Assembly: GCF_000402035.1 (NCBI RefSeq)
Contig: NC_021288.1
Coordinates: 248,001-312,000 of the forward strand
Reading direction: 5' to 3'
Origin: Caballeronia insecticola
Lineage (GTDB): Bacteria; Pseudomonadota; Gammaproteobacteria; Burkholderiales; Burkholderiaceae
Length of the DNA stretch: 64,000 nucleotides
In this document: piece after piece, positions 51,397 through 60,611 of the stretch
How positions within the stretch are numbered: the first letter of the stretch is position 1
Layout: every line of letters starts with the position of its first letter
Position numbers and translations under genes: made by a program
Notes under the pieces: generated by a model
Told to the model about the DNA's origin: nothing
The model's input: the letters and a program-made list of their open reading frames with translations, nothing else
The model's database searches: none

Positions 51397-52530
51397 ATGA
51401 CGAAGCAGCGTTTCCTGTTGAGCATGCTCGCACTCGCGAGCCCTGCGGTCTTCGCGCAATCGTCCGTGACGCTTTACGGCATTATCGATACCGGAGTCGA
51501 ATATGTCTCGCATGCCAATGCAAATGGCGACCACGTCATTCGCATGCCCGGCGTGACGGGCGAGCTTCCGTCGCGCTGGGGCTTGCGTGGACGCGAGGAC
51601 CTTGGCGGCGGCTATGCGGCCCAGTTCGTTCTGGAAAGCGGCTTCAACGTGCGCGGCGGCGATCTGGGGCAGGGCGGACGACTCTTCGGGCGGCAGGCGT
51701 GGGTCGGTTTGAGCAGCCCATACGGCACGCTCATGTTCGGCCGCCAGTATTCGATGACCTACCTCATCGACAGCGACGCCGACATTCTCGGGCCGAACAT
51801 CTACGGTATCGCATCGCTCGATGCCTACGTGCCGAATGCACGGAGTGACAACACCGTCGGCTACAAGGGCATGTGGAAAGGCTTCACGCTCGGCGCGACC
51901 TATTCTTTCGGACGCGATTCCGCGGGCACCGGCAACTCGCCCGGCCAGGGCACGTGCGCGGGATCGGCGCCGGGGCAGTTCACGCAATGCCGTCAGATTT
52001 CCACGATGCTGCGCTACGACTCCGACGTGTTCGGTCTCGCCGCCGCCTACGACGAACAGCGCGGCGGCCCGAATGCGGCGGCCAGCTTCTTCAATGGCAA
52101 CACGCCGATTCCGATCACCAATCCAGGCGATAAGGACGTGCGCTTGCAAGCCAATGGCTGGGTCAAGGTGCAGGGCGCGCGAATCGGCGCGGGCTGGATC
52201 GGACGCAATGTCGTGACGAGTTCCGTCACCGTGCCGGGAGCGCATTCGAATCTGTTCTATCTGGGCGTGTCGTATCCGTTCACACCTTCGTTCGTGCTCG
52301 ACGGCGAAGTGTTCCGCATCGTCAATGCGGCGCAGGATGCGCGCGCCACGCTGGGCGTCCTGCGCGGCACATACCTCTTGTCCGTGCGAACGGCGGTCTA
52401 TCTGCAAACCGCGTATTTGTCGAACAGCGCCCGCGCACGCTATTCGGTGAGCGCGGGCGGCGGCGGCACGACGCCATCGGCTGGGCAAGGACAGCTCGGC
52501 GTGATGGCGGGCATCCGGCAGAGCTTCTGA
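51397..52530 (+). CDS. Trimeric general porin, outer membrane
   Basis: A 377-residue porin with signal peptide MTKQRFLLSMLALASPAVFA before QSSVTLYGII, the GLRGREDLGGGY and FGRQAWVGL segments and C-terminal aromatic residue (IRQSF). Homologous in family to the porin at 4353 but divergent in loops. Its position next to a MFS importer suggests a role in outer membrane uptake of the same substrate. Confidence 0.93.
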   Translation: MTKQRFLLSMLALASPAVFAQSSVTLYGIIDTGVEYVSHANANGDHVIRMPGVTGELPSRWGLRGREDLGGGYAAQFVLESGFNVRGGDLGQGGRLFGRQAWVGLSSPYGTLMFGRQYSMTYLIDSDADILGPNIYGIASLDAYVPNARSDNTVGYKGMWKGFTLGATYSFGRDSAGTGNSPGQGTCAGSAPGQFTQCRQISTMLRYDSDVFGLAAAYDEQRGGPNAAASFFNGNTPIPITNPGDKDVRLQANGWVKVQGARIGAGWIGRNVVTSSVTVPGAHSNLFYLGVSYPFTPSFVLDGEVFRIVNAAQDARATLGVLRGTYLLSVRTAVYLQTAYLSNSARARYSVSAGGGGTTPSAGQGQLGVMAGIRQSF

Positions 52531-52619
52531 CAGTTGATGGAAACACCACGGCAAACGACGCTTCGCGCGATGTAACTGGCGATCGACTATTACTCGAATG
52601 GCAGTCAGGAGACGATTTC

Positions 52620-53969
52620 ATGGACAGAATAAACGTGCAGGAAAAGGTCGATGGCGCGAGTTTCAACCGCTTCCATTTGGTCGTGTTTCTGTGGACTTCA
52701 CTTGTCGTCGTGCTGGACGGCTACGACCTCGCGGTGCCGGGCGTCGCACTTCCCGCCATCATGGCCAACATGAAGGTCAGCGCGGCGGCCGCCGGTTTCA
52801 TGGCGAGTTCGGCGCTCTTCGGAATGGCATTCGGCGCGATCGTACTGGGCGCGGTGGCCGACCGCATTGGCCGTCGCAAGGTGTTTGCGATCTCGATCTT
52901 CCTATTCAGCGCGTTCACGCTGGCAGCGGGCTTCTCGACCGAACCGCTGTTGTTCAGCGCGATGCGCTTTTTTGCGGGCGTCGGTATTGGCGGTGCGTTG
53001 CCGAACGCGGTCGCGCACATGTCGGAATACGCGCCGCGCCGCAGCCGTGGACGGCTCGTCGGTCTGATGATGTGCGGCTATACCATCGGCAGCGTGCTGG
53101 CGGCGCTCATCGGCAAGGCGTGCATCGAGGCTTACGGCTGGCGCTCCGTTTTCATCGTCGCGGGTGTGCCGCTACTGATCATTCCGTTCGTCATGACGTG
53201 GATGCCCGAGTCGCTCGCCTATCTCGTCAGGACCAACAAGCAGGACGAGTTGCGCGAAGTGCTGCGGCGCATTCTGCCGGATCAGCGCTTCGCACCGGAC
53301 GCGGTGTTCGTCGGTCAGACGGCGGCGCGCGGCGCTCGCACGCCGCTCGGACAATTGTTCGCGGACGGGCGCGCGCAGAGCACGGTGCTGATCTGGGTCG
53401 CGTTCTTCATGGGTCTGTTCATGTTGTACGCCATGAGCACGTGGCTCGTGACGTTGCTGACGCGCTCGGGCCACACGCTCGGCGCTGCGCTCACGTTCCT
53501 GCTCGTCTATAACGCGGGCGTGATTATCGGCACGATCGTCGGGGCTTGGGTCGGCGACCGCTTCAGCCTGAAATGGGTGCTCGCATTCTTCTACGCGATG
53601 GGTGCGGCGTCGCTCGCGGCGCTCGGCTACGCGCCGAATCAGCCGGCGTTGTTCGTGCTGATCGCGATAGTGGGGGCGTCGGTGGTCGGCACACAGAACC
53701 TGTGCTACGCGTACACGGGACAGTTCTATCCGCTTGCATCGCGTTCGGTTGGGCTGGGCGCTGCGGCGGGCGTGGGACGCGTCGGTGCGATCGTCGCTCC
53801 GCTTCTGATCGGCGCGCTCGTCAGCCTGAATCTGCCGCCGACGACCTGCTTCATGGCAATCGCGGTGGCGTCGGCGATCGGCGCGTTGGCGATCACAGGG
53901 GTCAATCATCGGCGCTGTGCATCGGCGAATCCCGGCAACGGCAACCTTCAGTTCGATACGCCGGATTGA
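52620..53969 (+). CDS. MFS transporter, aromatic acid:H+ symporter (AAHS) type
   Basis: A 449-residue protein with twelve expected membrane segments. Signatures are LDGYDLAVPGVALP in segment 1 (Asp needed for aromatic acid transport in PcaK) and GAVADRIGRRKVF in the loop 2-3. It imports an aromatic or related carboxylic acid with protons. It follows the porin by 90 bases and precedes two small genes and the flavin monooxygenase, all on the same strand. Confidence 0.92.
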   Translation: MDRINVQEKVDGASFNRFHLVVFLWTSLVVVLDGYDLAVPGVALPAIMANMKVSAAAAGFMASSALFGMAFGAIVLGAVADRIGRRKVFAISIFLFSAFTLAAGFSTEPLLFSAMRFFAGVGIGGALPNAVAHMSEYAPRRSRGRLVGLMMCGYTIGSVLAALIGKACIEAYGWRSVFIVAGVPLLIIPFVMTWMPESLAYLVRTNKQDELREVLRRILPDQRFAPDAVFVGQTAARGARTPLGQLFADGRAQSTVLIWVAFFMGLFMLYAMSTWLVTLLTRSGHTLGAALTFLLVYNAGVIIGTIVGAWVGDRFSLKWVLAFFYAMGAASLAALGYAPNQPALFVLIAIVGASVVGTQNLCYAYTGQFYPLASRSVGLGAAAGVGRVGAIVAPLLIGALVSLNLPPTTCFMAIAVASAIGALAITGVNHRRCASANPGNGNLQFDTPD

Positions 53970-54010
53970 CCTTTGCACCGCTTTCAATCACGCCTGTTCG
54001 GAGCCTGCGC

Positions 54011-54166
54011 ATGATCGATGAAACCGGCGAAGTAACGGATGCGGCAGACAGCGAGCGCGACGCGTCCTCGTGCGTTCCCGCGCGCGAGAGCCGCCCGTTG
54101 CGCCGCGATACGCACTATGACTGGATGGACTTTCACAGCATCCCCGAGTTGTCGCGCGAATGGTGA
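54011..54166 (+). CDS. Small hypothetical protein, 51 aa
   Basis: Short gene with GGAG eight bases before the ATG at 54011. It is acidic at the start (MIDETGEVTDAADSERD), basic in the middle and ends YDWMDFHSIPELSREW, an aromatic-rich tail with a pattern not expected by chance. It stops four bases before the next small gene. No family recognised. Confidence 0.5.
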   Translation: MIDETGEVTDAADSERDASSCVPARESRPLRRDTHYDWMDFHSIPELSREW

Positions 54167-54170
54167 CGCA

Positions 54171-54362
54171 ATGAAACTCATCGACAACGTGCCGCGCTCT
54201 GATCGCAAGCCATGGCGCGTGCATTTGACGAGCGTGCGCGAGACGTGGGTCGTCGCGATGATGCAGCGTATGTGCGTCGATATGCCGTTGCTCATCGATA
54301 GTTTGCTCATGGCGCGCGATCACGCACTCGACGAAAGACGCAGCGAGGCACGCAATGACTGA
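54171..54362 (+). CDS. Small hypothetical protein, 63 aa
   Basis: Starts four bases after the preceding small gene and overlaps the monooxygenase gene by eight bases. Sequence KPWRVHLTSVRETWVVAMMQ followed by a second predicted helix (MPLLIDSLLMARDHALDERR) has a strand-helix-helix outline like small DNA-binding or chaperone proteins; this is only a shape resemblance. The tight packing argues that both small genes are translated with the monooxygenase. Confidence 0.5.
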   Translation: MKLIDNVPRSDRKPWRVHLTSVRETWVVAMMQRMCVDMPLLIDSLLMARDHALDERRSEARND

Positions 54363-55680
54363 GCGCGAACAAATGAATCTGTTGGCGTTCTTCCGGCCCA
54401 CGACGATTCACACGGCCGGATGGCGCTTTCCTGGTGCGAATCCACGCGCAAACTTCGATCTTGCCGAACTCACGCGTGCTGCAATCAAACTCGAAGAGGC
54501 ATGTTTCGATGCGCTCTTCATGGCCGACCATCTGGCGCTGCTCAACATGCCGATCGATGGACTGAAGCGCAGCCACACGGCCACGTCGTTCGAGCCGTTG
54601 ACGCTGTTGTCCGCGTTGTCGTCTATGACGCGGCGCATCGGACTCGTCGCGACGGGATCGACCACGTATGACGAGCCGTTTCACATTGCGCGCCGCTTTG
54701 CATCGCTGGATCATCTGAGCGCGGGGCGCGCGGGCTGGAACATCGTCACGACGGCGAACCCGGAAGCCGCACGCAACTTCGGCTTCGAAGACCTGCTCGG
54801 TCACGATGAGCGTTACGATCTGGCGCGCGAGTTCGTACATGTCGTCACGGGGCTGTGGGATAGCTGGCAAGACGACGCATTCGTCTGCGATGCCGAGGAG
54901 GGCGTGTTCTTCGATCCGCGCAAGATGCACGTGCTCGATCATCACGGGCGATTTTTCGATGTCAAAGGCCCGCTCAATATCGCGCGGCCGCCGCAGGGCT
55001 GGCCCGTGCTCGTGCAGGCAGGCGCGTCGCCGGCGGGCATGCGGCTCGCTGCCGAATCCGCCGATGTCGTCTTCACGGCGCAGACTACGCTGGAAGGTGC
55101 GCAGTCCTTCTATCGCGACATCAAGCGTCAGGCGCTCGCGGCAGGGCGCGCGAATACGCAGTGCAAGGTCATGCTCGGCACGCTGGTGGTCGTCGGAAGA
55201 ACGGAAGAGGAAGCGCGTGAAAAGCGCGCGATGATGGATCGTCTCGTGCATACGGATAGCGCGCTCGCATCGCTCTCGGTCGCGTTGGGACACGATATGT
55301 CGATGTTCGATCCGAACGGGCCGCTGCCCGATCTGCCTCGCACCAATCAGGGCGTAAGCAGCCAGCAGCGCGTGCTCGATATCGCGCGACGCGAAGGTCT
55401 CACGACGATCCGCGATATCGCCCGGCGCGTGGGCGGTTACTTCGGGCACGAAGTCGTCGGCACGGCGGAGCAGGTTGCCGAGCAGTTCGCATACTGGTTT
55501 GGCGCGCAGGCGTGCGACGGCTTCATCGTGATGTTTCCGTACTTGCCGCAAGGTCTCGACGATTTCGTCGATCACGTCGTGCCGATTCTGCAAGCGCGCG
55601 GAATCTTTCGAGCGCGTTACGAAGGCTCGACGTTGCGTGAACATCTCGGTCTGAATCGGCCGGCGAATCGATATTTCTGA
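54355..55680 (+). CDS. LLM-class flavin-dependent monooxygenase (NtaA/SnaA/DszA type)
   Basis: A 441-residue luciferase-like TIM-barrel protein: ADHLALLNMPIDGLKRSHTA, FEPLTLLSALSSMTRRIGLV, and SAGRAGWNIVTTANPEAARN are hallmarks of the nitrilotriacetate/DBT-sulfone monooxygenase family. It uses reduced FMN from a separate reductase and O2 to hydroxylate or cleave C-N or C-S bonds. Its start overlaps the second small gene. The partner reductase is not obvious; the quinone reductase at 50625 is a candidate. Confidence 0.9.
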   Translation: MTEREQMNLLAFFRPTTIHTAGWRFPGANPRANFDLAELTRAAIKLEEACFDALFMADHLALLNMPIDGLKRSHTATSFEPLTLLSALSSMTRRIGLVATGSTTYDEPFHIARRFASLDHLSAGRAGWNIVTTANPEAARNFGFEDLLGHDERYDLAREFVHVVTGLWDSWQDDAFVCDAEEGVFFDPRKMHVLDHHGRFFDVKGPLNIARPPQGWPVLVQAGASPAGMRLAAESADVVFTAQTTLEGAQSFYRDIKRQALAAGRANTQCKVMLGTLVVVGRTEEEAREKRAMMDRLVHTDSALASLSVALGHDMSMFDPNGPLPDLPRTNQGVSSQQRVLDIARREGLTTIRDIARRVGGYFGHEVVGTAEQVAEQFAYWFGAQACDGFIVMFPYLPQGLDDFVDHVVPILQARGIFRARYEGSTLREHLGLNRPANRYF

Positions 55681-55758
55681 ACGGACCAAAACGCTTGTGA
55701 ATAGGTGCGTTGTCACGTAATATGAGAATCGGGTTCGTCAATTGGCAGAGATTGCTCC

Positions 55759-56268
55759 ATGCACGCACGTGTTCAAACTCAGAAAACGAAGACCGGTCCG
55801 GAGGAGAAGTTCGATCTGGTTTCGCAATGCGCGCTCTTCGACGTGAACCGGCTGTCGAGGCTGCTGACCGGCCTCTATAACGCGAAGATGAAGGACGTTC
55901 CGCTGTCCATCTCGCAGTACACGCTGGTCGTCAATATCGAGGCCCTCGCGCCGGCGCGCGTCACCGAAGTGGCGAAGGCCATGCTTATGGACCGCACGAG
56001 CATCACGCGCCTGACCGAACCGCTGATCACACGCGGCCTGCTCAAGATCGAACAGAGCGAAGAAGACCGCCGGGTGAAACACCTGACGGTGACCACCAAG
56101 GGCCGCAACGCGCTGCGTGCCAGCGAACAGGCATGGCAGGACGCACAACTCGATTTTTATGAGGCCGTCGGGCCGGAGCAATGGAAGCTGCTGCGCAAGA
56201 CATTGCGCGACACCGTTCATATGTTCCGGGCGCACGCGCGCATCGAAGACGTTTCAGAGCCGGAATGA
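55759..56268 (+). CDS. MarR family transcriptional regulator
   Basis: A 169-residue MarR protein: TEVAKAMLMDRTSITRLTEP recognition helix and EEDRRVKHLTVTTKGR wing. It follows the monooxygenase by 78 bases, with its own spacing for a promoter, and ends at a clear terminator. The opposite-strand thiolase gene ends beyond it. It likely regulates the surrounding catabolic genes. Confidence 0.88.
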   Translation: MHARVQTQKTKTGPEEKFDLVSQCALFDVNRLSRLLTGLYNAKMKDVPLSISQYTLVVNIEALAPARVTEVAKAMLMDRTSITRLTEPLITRGLLKIEQSEEDRRVKHLTVTTKGRNALRASEQAWQDAQLDFYEAVGPEQWKLLRKTLRDTVHMFRAHARIEDVSEPE

Positions 56269-56320
56269 ATCCCTCTGAAGAGATGTCTGCAACCCGTCGA
56301 TCTCCCTGAAGATAAAGTGC

Positions 56321-56350
56321 GGGTCGCCAAGCATGGCGACCCGTTTTTTT
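56321..56350 (+). terminator. Rho-independent terminator after marR
   Basis: GGGTCGCC (56321-56328), loop AAGCAT, GGCGACCC (56335-56342), then G and seven T. A textbook structure between the converging marR and thiolase genes. Confidence 0.92.
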
Positions 56351-56367
56351 GTGCGCGCGCGATTCAC

Positions 56368-57555
56368 TCAAACGCGTTCGAAGACCGCGGCAATGCCTTG
56401 CCCGCCACCGATGCACATCGTCACGAGCGCGTATTTTCCGCCGATCCTATGCAGCTCGTGAATCGCTTTGGTCGAGATGATCGCGCCGGTCGCGCCGATC
56501 GGATGGCCAAGCGAGATGCCGGACCCGTTCGGGTTCACGATAGCCGGATCGAGTTCCAGTTGCCGTGTGACGGCACAGGCCTGCGCGGCAAACGCCTCGT
56601 TGGCTTCGACCGTCGCAACATCGGCGCTCGACAGGCCCGCACGCTGCAATGCCTGGCGCGCGGCCGGCACCGAGCCGATGCCCATGATGGTCGGCTCGAC
56701 ACCCGCATGGCCATAGCTGACGAGTCGCGCGAGCGGCTTCAGCCCATGTGCCTTCACTGCACTGGCCGAGGCCAGCACGAGCGCGGCCGCGCCGTCGTTG
56801 ATGCCCGACGAGTTGCCCGCCGTCACGCTGCCGTCCTTGCGAAACGCCGGCTTCATTTTTGCGAGCGTCTCCACGCTCGTATCGCCCTTCACGTGTTCGT
56901 CGATGTCGAATGTCGACGCCTGCCGCGACCTGACGATCGGCACCGGAACGATCTGGCTGCGAAAATAGCCGCTCTCCGTGGCAGCCGCCGCGCGGCGATG
57001 ACTTTCCGCTGCGAGCGTATCCATGTCGAGGCGCGACACATCGAACTGATCGGCGACGTTTTCGGCGGTGACGCCCATGTGGATCTTGTGCACCGGATCG
57101 TGCAGAACCCCCACCATGTAGTCGAGCAACTGCGTGTCGCCCATGCGTGCGCCCCAGCGTGCCGCCTGCATCAGATACGGCCCGCGCGACATTGATTCCG
57201 CGCCGCCTGCCACGGCGATGTCGCAATTGCCGAGCGCAACCGACTGCGCGGCCGACACGATCGCCTGCACCCCTGAGCCGCACAAGCGATTGACGTTGAA
57301 CGCGGGTGTCGATACCGGCAAGCCGGCCGAGAGTGCGGCGACACGGCTCAGATACGCGTCGCGCGGCTCGGTCGGAATGACGTTGCCGATCACCACATGA
57401 CCCACGCGATCCGCGGGCACGGCGGCCCGCGCAAGCGCCTCCTTGACGACGAGCGTCGCGAGTTCGTTGAGCGGCGTGTCCTTCAGGCTGCCGCCATAGG
57501 TGCCGATAGCGGTACGCACCGCACTGACCACAAAGACTTCCTGCAAAGCTGTCAT
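56368..57555 (-). CDS. Acetyl-CoA C-acyltransferase (thiolase)
   Basis: A 395-residue thiolase with all catalytic residues: nucleophile Cys in NRLCGSG near 90, His in GHPIGATG near 350 and Cys in MCIGGGQG near 380. It cleaves 3-ketoacyl-CoA (catabolic) or condenses acetyl-CoA units. Beside the CoA transferase at 60612 it suggests a CoA-dependent ring-opened or side-chain pathway. Minus strand, followed upstream by the isomerase gene at 57635. Confidence 0.92.
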   Translation of the reverse strand: MTALQEVFVVSAVRTAIGTYGGSLKDTPLNELATLVVKEALARAAVPADRVGHVVIGNVIPTEPRDAYLSRVAALSAGLPVSTPAFNVNRLCGSGVQAIVSAAQSVALGNCDIAVAGGAESMSRGPYLMQAARWGARMGDTQLLDYMVGVLHDPVHKIHMGVTAENVADQFDVSRLDMDTLAAESHRRAAAATESGYFRSQIVPVPIVRSRQASTFDIDEHVKGDTSVETLAKMKPAFRKDGSVTAGNSSGINDGAAALVLASASAVKAHGLKPLARLVSYGHAGVEPTIMGIGSVPAARQALQRAGLSSADVATVEANEAFAAQACAVTRQLELDPAIVNPNGSGISLGHPIGATGAIISTKAIHELHRIGGKYALVTMCIGGGQGIAAVFERV

Positions 57556-57634
57556 CGAAAATCACCTGAATTCAAGGATGGATTGAGTCCGCGCCGACCG
57601 CGCATCACGGCGACGCAAGACAAGACAGAAGTGC

Positions 57635-58225
57635 TCACGCTTTCGCGAGCAGCTCCTCGACATAGGGAACGCGGTCCTGGCCGAAGAACAATTGCGTGCC
57701 CAGGAAGATGGTCGGGGCGCCGAACACGCCGCGCTCGATCGCCTCCTGTGTGTCCGCTTTCAGCTTGTCCTTGATCTGCGCGTCCTGCGTCGCCGCGACG
57801 ATGCGTGTCACATCCAGATCCGCTGCTTGCAGCACGTCACCGATCACGCCCGGATCGGCCATGTTGCGCGGGCGGCCCCACATCGCGTCGAAGACTGCAT
57901 CGGAATAGCGGTCGAGAAAGCCTTCGCGTTCAGCGAAAATTGCGCCGCGCATCAGCACGAGTGTGTTGATCGGGAAAAACGGATTGAGCTCGAAGGGCAC
58001 GTTGTAGCGTCGCGCGAAGAAGCTCAGATCGTTGACCATCCACTCACGCTTCGCCGGAATGTCCATGGGCGACTGATTTGCCGTCTGCTGAAAGACGCCG
58101 CCAAGAAGAATCGGTCGATAGTTGACGCGCGCGCCCGTGCGATGAATCAGGCCGGGCATCTGCTTGTAGGCGAGATAACTGCTCGGACTGCCGTAATCGA
58201 AATAAAAGTCGATGCTGCCGGACAT
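57635..58225 (-). CDS. 2-hydroxychromene-2-carboxylate isomerase-like protein (DsbA/GST-kappa fold)
   Basis: A 196-residue thioredoxin-fold protein: FYFDYGSPSSYLAY at the start, with Ser as the nucleophile position, and GVFGAPTIFLGTQLFFGQDR near the end. True HCCA isomerase works in naphthalene catabolism with glutathione, but relatives serve other pathways, and no ring-hydroxylating dioxygenase is seen in the window. Two GST genes nearby make glutathione dependence plausible. Confidence 0.9.
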   Translation of the reverse strand: MSGSIDFYFDYGSPSSYLAYKQMPGLIHRTGARVNYRPILLGGVFQQTANQSPMDIPAKREWMVNDLSFFARRYNVPFELNPFFPINTLVLMRGAIFAEREGFLDRYSDAVFDAMWGRPRNMADPGVIGDVLQAADLDVTRIVAATQDAQIKDKLKADTQEAIERGVFGAPTIFLGTQLFFGQDRVPYVEELLAKA

Positions 58226-58248
58226 AAGGACTCCCTTGTACGACGTGA

Positions 58249-59007
58249 TTAGAAGTTAGTGACCACTTCAAGAAAAGGACGGATATCCAACTCGAAGGTC
58301 CATGCGCTGCGCTTTTGGGTGTGCAGAAACCAGTAGGTATCGGCGATATCGTCGGGCGCGAGCAGGCCATCGGCGGGACGTTCGGCGACGAGTTCGGGAA
58401 AGCGTTCACGCACGAAAGGCGTGTCGATAGGACCGTCGATCACCGGGTGCACGATGTGCAAACCCTGCTTGCCGAATTCGCGCGCCATCGACTGAGCCAG
58501 CGAACGCAGGCCATGCTTGGCACCGGCGAAGGCACAGAATCCTTCCGCGCCACGAATGCTGGCCGTCGCGCCGGTGAAGAAGATCGTGCCCTGACCGCGC
58601 GGAGCCATGTAGCGTGCCGCTTCCCGACCGGTCAGGAAGCCCGCGAAGCAGGCCATTTCCCAGACCTTGTAGTACTTCTGTGCCGTGGTTTCGCGCACGT
58701 TGAATTGAATGTTCGCGCCGATGTTGAACACGACGATGGCAAGCGGACCGATCTCCTTTTCGATTTGCCCGAACAGCGCAACGACTTGTTCCTCCTTGCG
58801 CGCATCGCAGCCGAAGGCATGGACGGTGCCGCCCGCTTCGCGAATCTCGTCGACGAGTGGTTGCAGTTGCTCGGCGTTGCGTCGGGCGATGCATACGGTC
58901 ATGCCTTCGCTGGCGAAGCGCCGCGCGAGAGCGGCGCCGAGGCTGTCGCCCGCGCCCATGATGAGCGCGGTGCGCGGGGCAGACTCAGAAGCGATGAGGG
59001 TATTCAC
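58249..59007 (-). CDS. SDR-fold protein lacking the catalytic Tyr (divergent partner)
   Basis: A 252-residue SDR-fold protein with MGAGDSLGAALARRF at the nucleotide site. The YXXXK position reads FAGAK and the upstream segment is FTGATASIRGAEGF, matching the repeat-borne SDR in lacking Ser/Tyr. Start is a GTG at 59007, with AAGGAG 11 bases upstream; both lie in the duplicated segment. Divergent from the SDR at 59137 by 129 bases; the two are distant paralogues and may function as a pair. Confidence 0.86.
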   Translation of the reverse strand: MNTLIASESAPRTALIMGAGDSLGAALARRFASEGMTVCIARRNAEQLQPLVDEIREAGGTVHAFGCDARKEEQVVALFGQIEKEIGPLAIVVFNIGANIQFNVRETTAQKYYKVWEMACFAGFLTGREAARYMAPRGQGTIFFTGATASIRGAEGFCAFAGAKHGLRSLAQSMAREFGKQGLHIVHPVIDGPIDTPFVRERFPELVAERPADGLLAPDDIADTYWFLHTQKRSAWTFELDIRPFLEVVTNF

Positions 59008-59869
59008 GGGTGGGTGTCTCCTTGCAATTAGGTGTGGACACACGTATCGTAGTTCCACCGCTTCAGATTTGCAAATCGGTAATAGCACGAAGCCCGGCGC
59101 AAGGCCGCAGCGACACAGCACTCAGACGGAGCAGCGATGAACAGGACATCGAAGAAGGTGGCGGTCATAGCAGGGGTCGGAGAGGGACTGGGACAGGCGA
59201 TCGCACGGCGTTTCGCGCCGGACTATCACGTCGTCATGTTTGCCCGCGATCTGGAGAAGTTGCAGGGCTACGCCGCGCAGTTGCGCGAGGCGGGAGGCGA
59301 AGCCACCGGCATGAAGGTGGACTTGCGCGTGGAGCGGGAAATCGTCGAGGCGCTCGCGACGATCGAGCAGGAGATCGGGCCGATCGAGGTGGCGGTGTAT
59401 AACGCGGGCGCGCAGCATCGCAAGCCGTTGCTGGAGATCAGCGGCGACGCCTTCGAGAAAGTCTGGCGGCTGGGGGCATTCGGCGCGTTCGTGTTCGGAC
59501 GCGAGGCGGTGCGGCACATGGAGCCGCGCGGCAAGGGCACGATTCTTTTCACGGGCGCGACATCATCGCTGCGCGGCGGGGCGAACTTCGGTGCGTTCGC
59601 GGCGGCGAAATTCGCGACCCGCGCGGTGATTCAGAGCATTGCGCGCGAGTTCGGACCGAAGGGCATTCACGCGGCGACCGTGATCATCGATGGCGCGGTG
59701 AACATGCCGGCGATCCATCGGCTGTTTCCGGATCTGGCCAAAAGCATGCCGCCCGACGGCATGTTGTCGACCGATGAAGTGGCTGAAACGTATTACCAGA
59801 TTCATCGGCAGCATCGCAGCGCGTGGACGCTCGAAGCGGATCTGCGGCCTTATAGCGAGAAGTTCTGAC
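58987..59869 (+). repeat. 883-bp direct repeat, copy 2 (probable original)
   Basis: Same sequence as 49661-50543. Here both flanks are intact genes: the divergent SDR continues leftward past the edge, and a GST gene starts 12 bases after the SDR gene on the right. Confidence 0.93.
59137..59868 (+). CDS. SDR-fold protein lacking the catalytic Tyr (copy 2)
   Basis: The same protein as encoded by 49811-50542, with FAAAK at the YXXXK position. Here it is 12 bases ahead of the GST gene and so probably the first gene of a GST-CoA transferase-PanE operon, whereas copy 1 has lost this linkage. Identity of the two copies at nucleotide level points to recent duplication or ongoing gene conversion. Confidence 0.88.
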   Translation: MNRTSKKVAVIAGVGEGLGQAIARRFAPDYHVVMFARDLEKLQGYAAQLREAGGEATGMKVDLRVEREIVEALATIEQEIGPIEVAVYNAGAQHRKPLLEISGDAFEKVWRLGAFGAFVFGREAVRHMEPRGKGTILFTGATSSLRGGANFGAFAAAKFATRAVIQSIAREFGPKGIHAATVIIDGAVNMPAIHRLFPDLAKSMPPDGMLSTDEVAETYYQIHRQHRSAWTLEADLRPYSEKF

Positions 59870-59880
59870 GGGAGCGCGTC

Positions 59881-60552
59881 ATGGAGGAGACAGAGCTGAC
59901 CCTGTGGGGCATGGGCACGGTACGTAATCTCAGAGTCCACTGGATGCTCATGGAGATGGGACTGGATTACACCTTCTACCCGGTACATCCGCGCAGCGGT
60001 GAAACCTACACGGATGAATTCCTGAAGATCAATCCGCGTCACAAGGTACCGGTGCTTCGGCATCGGGATGTCGTGGTCACGGAGAGCGCGGCCATTATCG
60101 GCTACGTCAGCGAAGCGTTCGCACCGCCGCCCGGCATCTATGTGCCAGCTAATCCGCAAGCGCGCGCCAAGCTGAACGAGTGGTGCTTTTTCATCATGAC
60201 GGAGTTCGACGCGCACACGCTCTATGTGATCCGTCGCCATACGACGTTTTCGAGTCTCTATGGCGAATCGCCGACTGCGTGCAAGGCTGCGAAGGAATAC
60301 TTCATGGACCAGTTGCGGGCGATCGCGCCGATGATCGACGACAACGGGTTCCTACTCGGCGGCAAGCTCAGTTGCGCGGATATTCTTCTGACCACGTGCA
60401 TCGACTGGGCGATCGAATATAGCTTCGAGTTGCCGCCGAATATCGTCGCGTATCACGAACAGCATTCGAATCGTCCTGCCTACAAGGGCGCGTTCAGAAA
60501 GACATTCATGGATCCCGCAAGCATTCCCGATCTCATGCGCATCCCGAGATAG
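59881..60552 (+). CDS. Glutathione S-transferase family protein
   Basis: A 223-residue GST: thioredoxin-like N-terminal domain with VRNLRVHWMLMEMGLDYTF, cis-Pro segment HKVPVLRH and ESAAI for the glutathione gamma-glutamyl, then a helical C-terminal domain (LSCADILLTTCIDWA). It conjugates glutathione to an electrophilic intermediate or isomerises one, like maleylpyruvate isomerases. Second gene of the SDR-GST-CoA transferase unit. Confidence 0.9.
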   Translation: MEETELTLWGMGTVRNLRVHWMLMEMGLDYTFYPVHPRSGETYTDEFLKINPRHKVPVLRHRDVVVTESAAIIGYVSEAFAPPPGIYVPANPQARAKLNEWCFFIMTEFDAHTLYVIRRHTTFSSLYGESPTACKAAKEYFMDQLRAIAPMIDDNGFLLGGKLSCADILLTTCIDWAIEYSFELPPNIVAYHEQHSNRPAYKGAFRKTFMDPASIPDLMRIPR

Positions 60553-60611
60553 CGCGCGGATGTGCCTGCGGCAATCGGCTTATGGAAACGTGTCATTCAT
60601 TGGAGAAGATG

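Noticed and set aside
54307..55716. 469-residue minus-strand open frame
   Set aside because: Antisense to the flavin monooxygenase gene.
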